From positions 1 to 42,896 of the forward strand of contig NZ_QDKQ01000066.1 in NCBI RefSeq assembly GCF_003116815.1: a stretch of 42,896 bases of DNA, given 5' to 3'. The stretch is from Caulobacter endophyticus. GTDB taxonomy: Bacteria; Pseudomonadota; Alphaproteobacteria; Caulobacterales; Caulobacteraceae. Under the pieces are notes generated by a model that saw nothing but the letters and a program-made list of their open reading frames with translations, had not been told where the DNA came from and made no database searches. Every line of letters begins with the position of its first letter. Position 1 is the stretch's first letter. Positions 41,901 to 42,896 of the stretch are shown here, in pieces. Made by a program: the position numbers and the translations under genes.

Positions 41901-42063
41901 ACTCGGCTTCATGCGCCTCTCGCGCGAGGCCGCCGCGCTGGAGACCGCCTGCATAGAAGAGCGCTCCCTGGCCGCTCCCCTCGCCGACCTGCGCCAGGCC
42001 GTCCGCCGGGCCGTGACCGATCTCGACGCCTGGATCGAGGACCTGTCGCGCCAGGCCGCCTGA
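38905..42063 (+). CDS. GAF-PAS multi-domain hybrid histidine kinase with REC and Hpt
   Basis: A 1052-residue soluble sensor with no membrane span. A GAF domain covers about 20-155. Three PAS/PAC domains follow at about 170-290, 295-415 and 420-540. A helical linker leads to HisKA (SHELRTPLNGV, H577) and HATPase_c at about 680-805 (N-box NLLSNAVKF, GGTGLGLAIS). A receiver at 815-930 has D865 in LMDVHMPVIDG and a Lys in LLKPLG. An Hpt domain follows at about 955-1050 with AHRLAGSAG (H991). All four phosphorelay sites are thus in one chain and look intact. No downstream regulator is adjacent. Cofactor (flavin or heme) in the PAS domains cannot be read. ATG start with a weak ribosome binding site. 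Confidence 0.93.
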   Translation: MLENDRLAALASYRILDTAPEPAFDRLTDFAAGLFGAPIALISLVDEHRQWFKSRYGLEAESTPREMAFCAHALRQEAHSVMVVEDATADPRFSANPLVTGAPDIRFYAGAVLSDRDGHNLGTLCVIDTAPRPRPAEEDLDRLRMLADAVVARMERSRAERQAAEQRRVLAMTEAISGVGHWRCDLVNRTIAWSDEVYRIYGLHPGAFTPTFENWLELYHPDDRTLAEIRMRQVIAERTVLEHELRVVRADGAVRQAHSRATCELSDEGRVIAVFGVLRDITEERALRRKLEASEARARRVIADAYQAIVTMDEAGVVTDWNRFAERTFGWTAAEAMGRPLSDLIIPNELRQAHDQGLTRFLATGEAAVLDQRIEISARRRDGEIFPVELAISGTRSGEGWRFTALMHDISARKAQMEEFETAFHHASVGMALVTLDGAFNKVNAAFCDIVGYDEVQMLATDFQTITFPADLDKDLALLGQLLDGEIASYGMDKRYIHKEGRIVWVHLSVSLVRAPDGSPKHFIAQVQDQTARVEAQEALERQTLELAAMATQLASARDAAEDANRAKAEFLANMSHELRTPLNGVIGFSRLLAESPNLAAEDRRRAERVRGAGEALNALINDILDFSKLEARAVTLESAPFALKEMLVETTAMVEPQADEHQVDLRMVGDLDGWYVGDRHRLRQILLNLLSNAVKFTRHGSVTTQVEVLGQAEGRAALRISVVDQGVGIAPDKLDRLFKRFSQTDSSITRTFGGTGLGLAISRELVELMEGRIWVESDLGEGSTFAFEIALPLARAPTATAPAETVGRAAFPGRRILLVDDVELNRELFSELLGRRGCVVETADDGAQAVKALERAAFDLVLMDVHMPVIDGLTATREIRRRGLTAAPIVALTASGAPQQIAACLDAGMVGHLLKPLGERDLDQALALHLANASAMVPPAEGDDDEAAAREALAAAMGAARVARLAGMLRQQLAERFQDESPEALREDAHRLAGSAGILGFMRLSREAAALETACIEERSLAAPLADLRQAVRRAVTDLDAWIEDLSRQAA

Positions 42064-42149
42064 TTTCGCCGCTATCGGCCTGCAGATCGAAATATCGCCG
42101 AGACTCCGTCGCGCTATAGTGGAGGCTGTCCGATCAGGAGGCCTTCCAC

Positions 42150-42590
42150 ATGCGCCGCTCCGTCCCACTCATCTGCGCCCTCGGCCTCGCCGCGGGCGTC
42201 TCCACCGCCCTGGCCGCCCCCGTCCTGGCCGCGACCGCCGCGCCGGCCGAGAAGGCCAAGCCGGGCGGCGCCCGCGACGGCTGCTTCTTCGCCGACCAGG
42301 TGCGTGGCTACCAGGTCGTCGACGACCGCACGCTCAATGTCGATCTCGGCCGCAAGGAAGCTTTCCAGCTGACCCTGCTGAACACGCCCTTCGACCTCGA
42401 TGTCTCCACCCGCATCGGCATCAAGTCGCGCACCGGCTCCTGGGTCTGCTCGCCGCTCGACGCCATGGTGATCGTGCCCGAGGTCACCGGCTCTTCGCGC
42501 AGCTATCGCGTCTCGACGATGCGTCGGCTGACCCCCGAAGAGTATGCGGCCGCCTGGCCCGGCGTGAAGGCCAAGAAGCCGAAGTCGTAG
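42150..42590 (+). CDS. Exported DUF6491-like protein
   Basis: A 146-residue protein with a signal peptide (RRSVPLICALGLAAGVSTALAAPVLA, cleavage near residue 26). The mature part contains GCFFADQVRGYQVVDDRTLNVDLGRKEAFQLTLLNTPFDLDVSTRIGIK-type strands (given here by key pieces: CFF, Y-V-DDRTLNV, L-L-F-L) and two Cys that may pair. This matches the DUF6491 pattern common in Caulobacterales and other Proteobacteria, of unknown function. An AGGAGG ribosome binding site lies about 7 bases before the ATG, and TATAGT about 35 bases upstream may be a -10 element. A composite repeat follows. Confidence 0.78.
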   Translation: MRRSVPLICALGLAAGVSTALAAPVLAATAAPAEKAKPGGARDGCFFADQVRGYQVVDDRTLNVDLGRKEAFQLTLLNTPFDLDVSTRIGIKSRTGSWVCSPLDAMVIVPEVTGSSRSYRVSTMRRLTPEEYAAAWPGVKAKKPKS

Positions 42591-42608
42591 GGGTGTTTGG
42601 GTGGGTGA

Positions 42609-42742
42609 TGCTCCCCCTGAAGGGGGAGCTGTCGCGGAGCGACTGAGGGGGAAGGAGCTGCTGCCTTTGATGGCGCACTGACCTCATCAGGGACTTCCCC
42701 CTCCGGCCCTCCGGGCCACCTCCCCCTTCGGGGGGAGGATCT
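42609..42742. repeat. Composite REP-like element, B'-then-A' orientation
   Basis: This is the inverse of the 11991-12124 copy. It starts with CTCCCCCTGAAGGGGGAG, then CTGTCGCGGAGCGACTG and AGGGGGAAG. After a spacer it has ACTTCCCCCTCCGGCCC and ends in CTCCCCCTTCGGGGGGAG. The halves can pair to form a branched hairpin. It lies in the 306-base region (42591-42896) that has no gene. Confidence 0.85.
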
Positions 42743-42794
42743 TTGGGTACGGGCTCGCGCTCTCACGCGGCTTGCCGCTGAGTGGATGGAGAGG

Positions 42795-42868
42795 GCGCGG
42801 GGCGTCCGGGCTTCGCCCGGATGTGTGAGTTCTAAGTACCGTTTCGACGAAGCATAGACGCCCCGCGC
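42795..42868. other. Nested inverted repeat at the right edge
   Basis: A perfect 12-base outer repeat, GCGCGGGGCGTC (42795-42806) and GACGCCCCGCGC (42857-42868), encloses a second hairpin TCCGGGC-TTC-GCCCGGA at 42805-42821. Two bases are shared by the two stems, so they compete at the junction. The T-rich TCGTTTGTCC follows. It may be an RNA element, a promoter-proximal structure of the next gene, or another repeat family; the window ends too soon to say. Confidence 0.45.
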
Positions 42869-42896
42869 GATCGTTTGTCCTCAGGCCGGGACGCGC

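Noticed and set aside
38845..42168. A minus-strand reading frame of about 1100 codons opposite the large hybrid kinase
   Set aside because: Long antisense frames are expected at this GC content. The sequence lacks any recognisable domain, whereas the plus strand encodes intact GAF, PAS, HisKA, REC and Hpt domains.
1..42896. CRISPR array, phage-defence island, prophage or biosynthetic cluster
   Set aside because: No regularly spaced direct repeats and no cas, nuclease-helicase, phage structural or synthase genes were found. Base composition is uniform apart from short promoter stretches.

Overview
The window is about 42.9 kb of GC-rich DNA that is almost entirely coding. It looks like the chromosome of a Caulobacterales alphaproteobacterium, Caulobacter or a close relative. 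The grounds are the protein families (DUF2336, DUF6491-like, DUF2147, a globin-coupled chemoreceptor, many two-component proteins), a full CtrA-type box (TTAA-N7-TTAA), GANTC sites in several promoters, and short GC-rich mosaic repeats between genes. No rRNA, tRNA, CRISPR array, prophage or conjugative module was seen. The only mobile-element trace is a probable IS5-like end at the left edge, which appears to cut a REP-like palindrome.

Layout. 1-7.7 kb: IS remnant, Tat-exported PhoD-like phosphatase, a small acidic protein, prolyl aminopeptidase, HAD phosphatase, LtrA-like membrane protein, an unknown membrane-anchored protein, and an O-antigen ligase/polymerase-like protein translationally coupled to prmA. 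7.8-16.5 kb: a small membrane protein, Xaa-Pro aminopeptidase, DUF2147 protein, acyltransferase-3, the dapA-smpB pair, a divergent soluble lytic transglycosylase, a solitary PemK/MazF-like protein, and a structured RNA candidate ending in a strong terminator. 16.5-20.9 kb: a probable sugar-related unit (exported esterase, SpoU methyltransferase and MFS transporter, divergent from a LacI regulator). 21-24.2 kb: cytoplasmic globin-coupled chemoreceptor and the periplasmic glucan protein OpgD. 24.4-28 kb: a tightly overlapping four-gene Mla-type lipid transport operon (permease, ATPase, MCE protein, lipoprotein). 28-31.1 kb: DUF2336 protein divergent from a membrane hybrid kinase. 31.2-35.9 kb: CaiB-type CoA transferase, a small lytic transglycosylase with a CtrA box, a GT2-deacetylase gene pair, and a TonB-like protein. 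35.9-42.9 kb: acyl-CoA dehydrogenase and ThiO-like oxidase, XRE regulator, a large GAF-PAS hybrid kinase with REC and Hpt, an exported DUF6491-like protein, then repeats.

Many genes serve the cell envelope: murein hydrolysis (two transglycosylases), lysine/DAP supply (dapA), osmoregulated glucans (opgD), phospholipid trafficking (mla), and surface polysaccharides (O-antigen ligase-like, GT2, deacetylase, acyltransferase). Sensory genes are interspersed. No complete undescribed system is proved. The best leads are the potentially pseudoknotted RNA behind the solitary MazF-like gene, a hairpin that buries the ribosome binding site of the CoA transferase, the paired AACAWTGTT operators before the GT2-deacetylase pair, and the composite inverted repeats present in both orientations.
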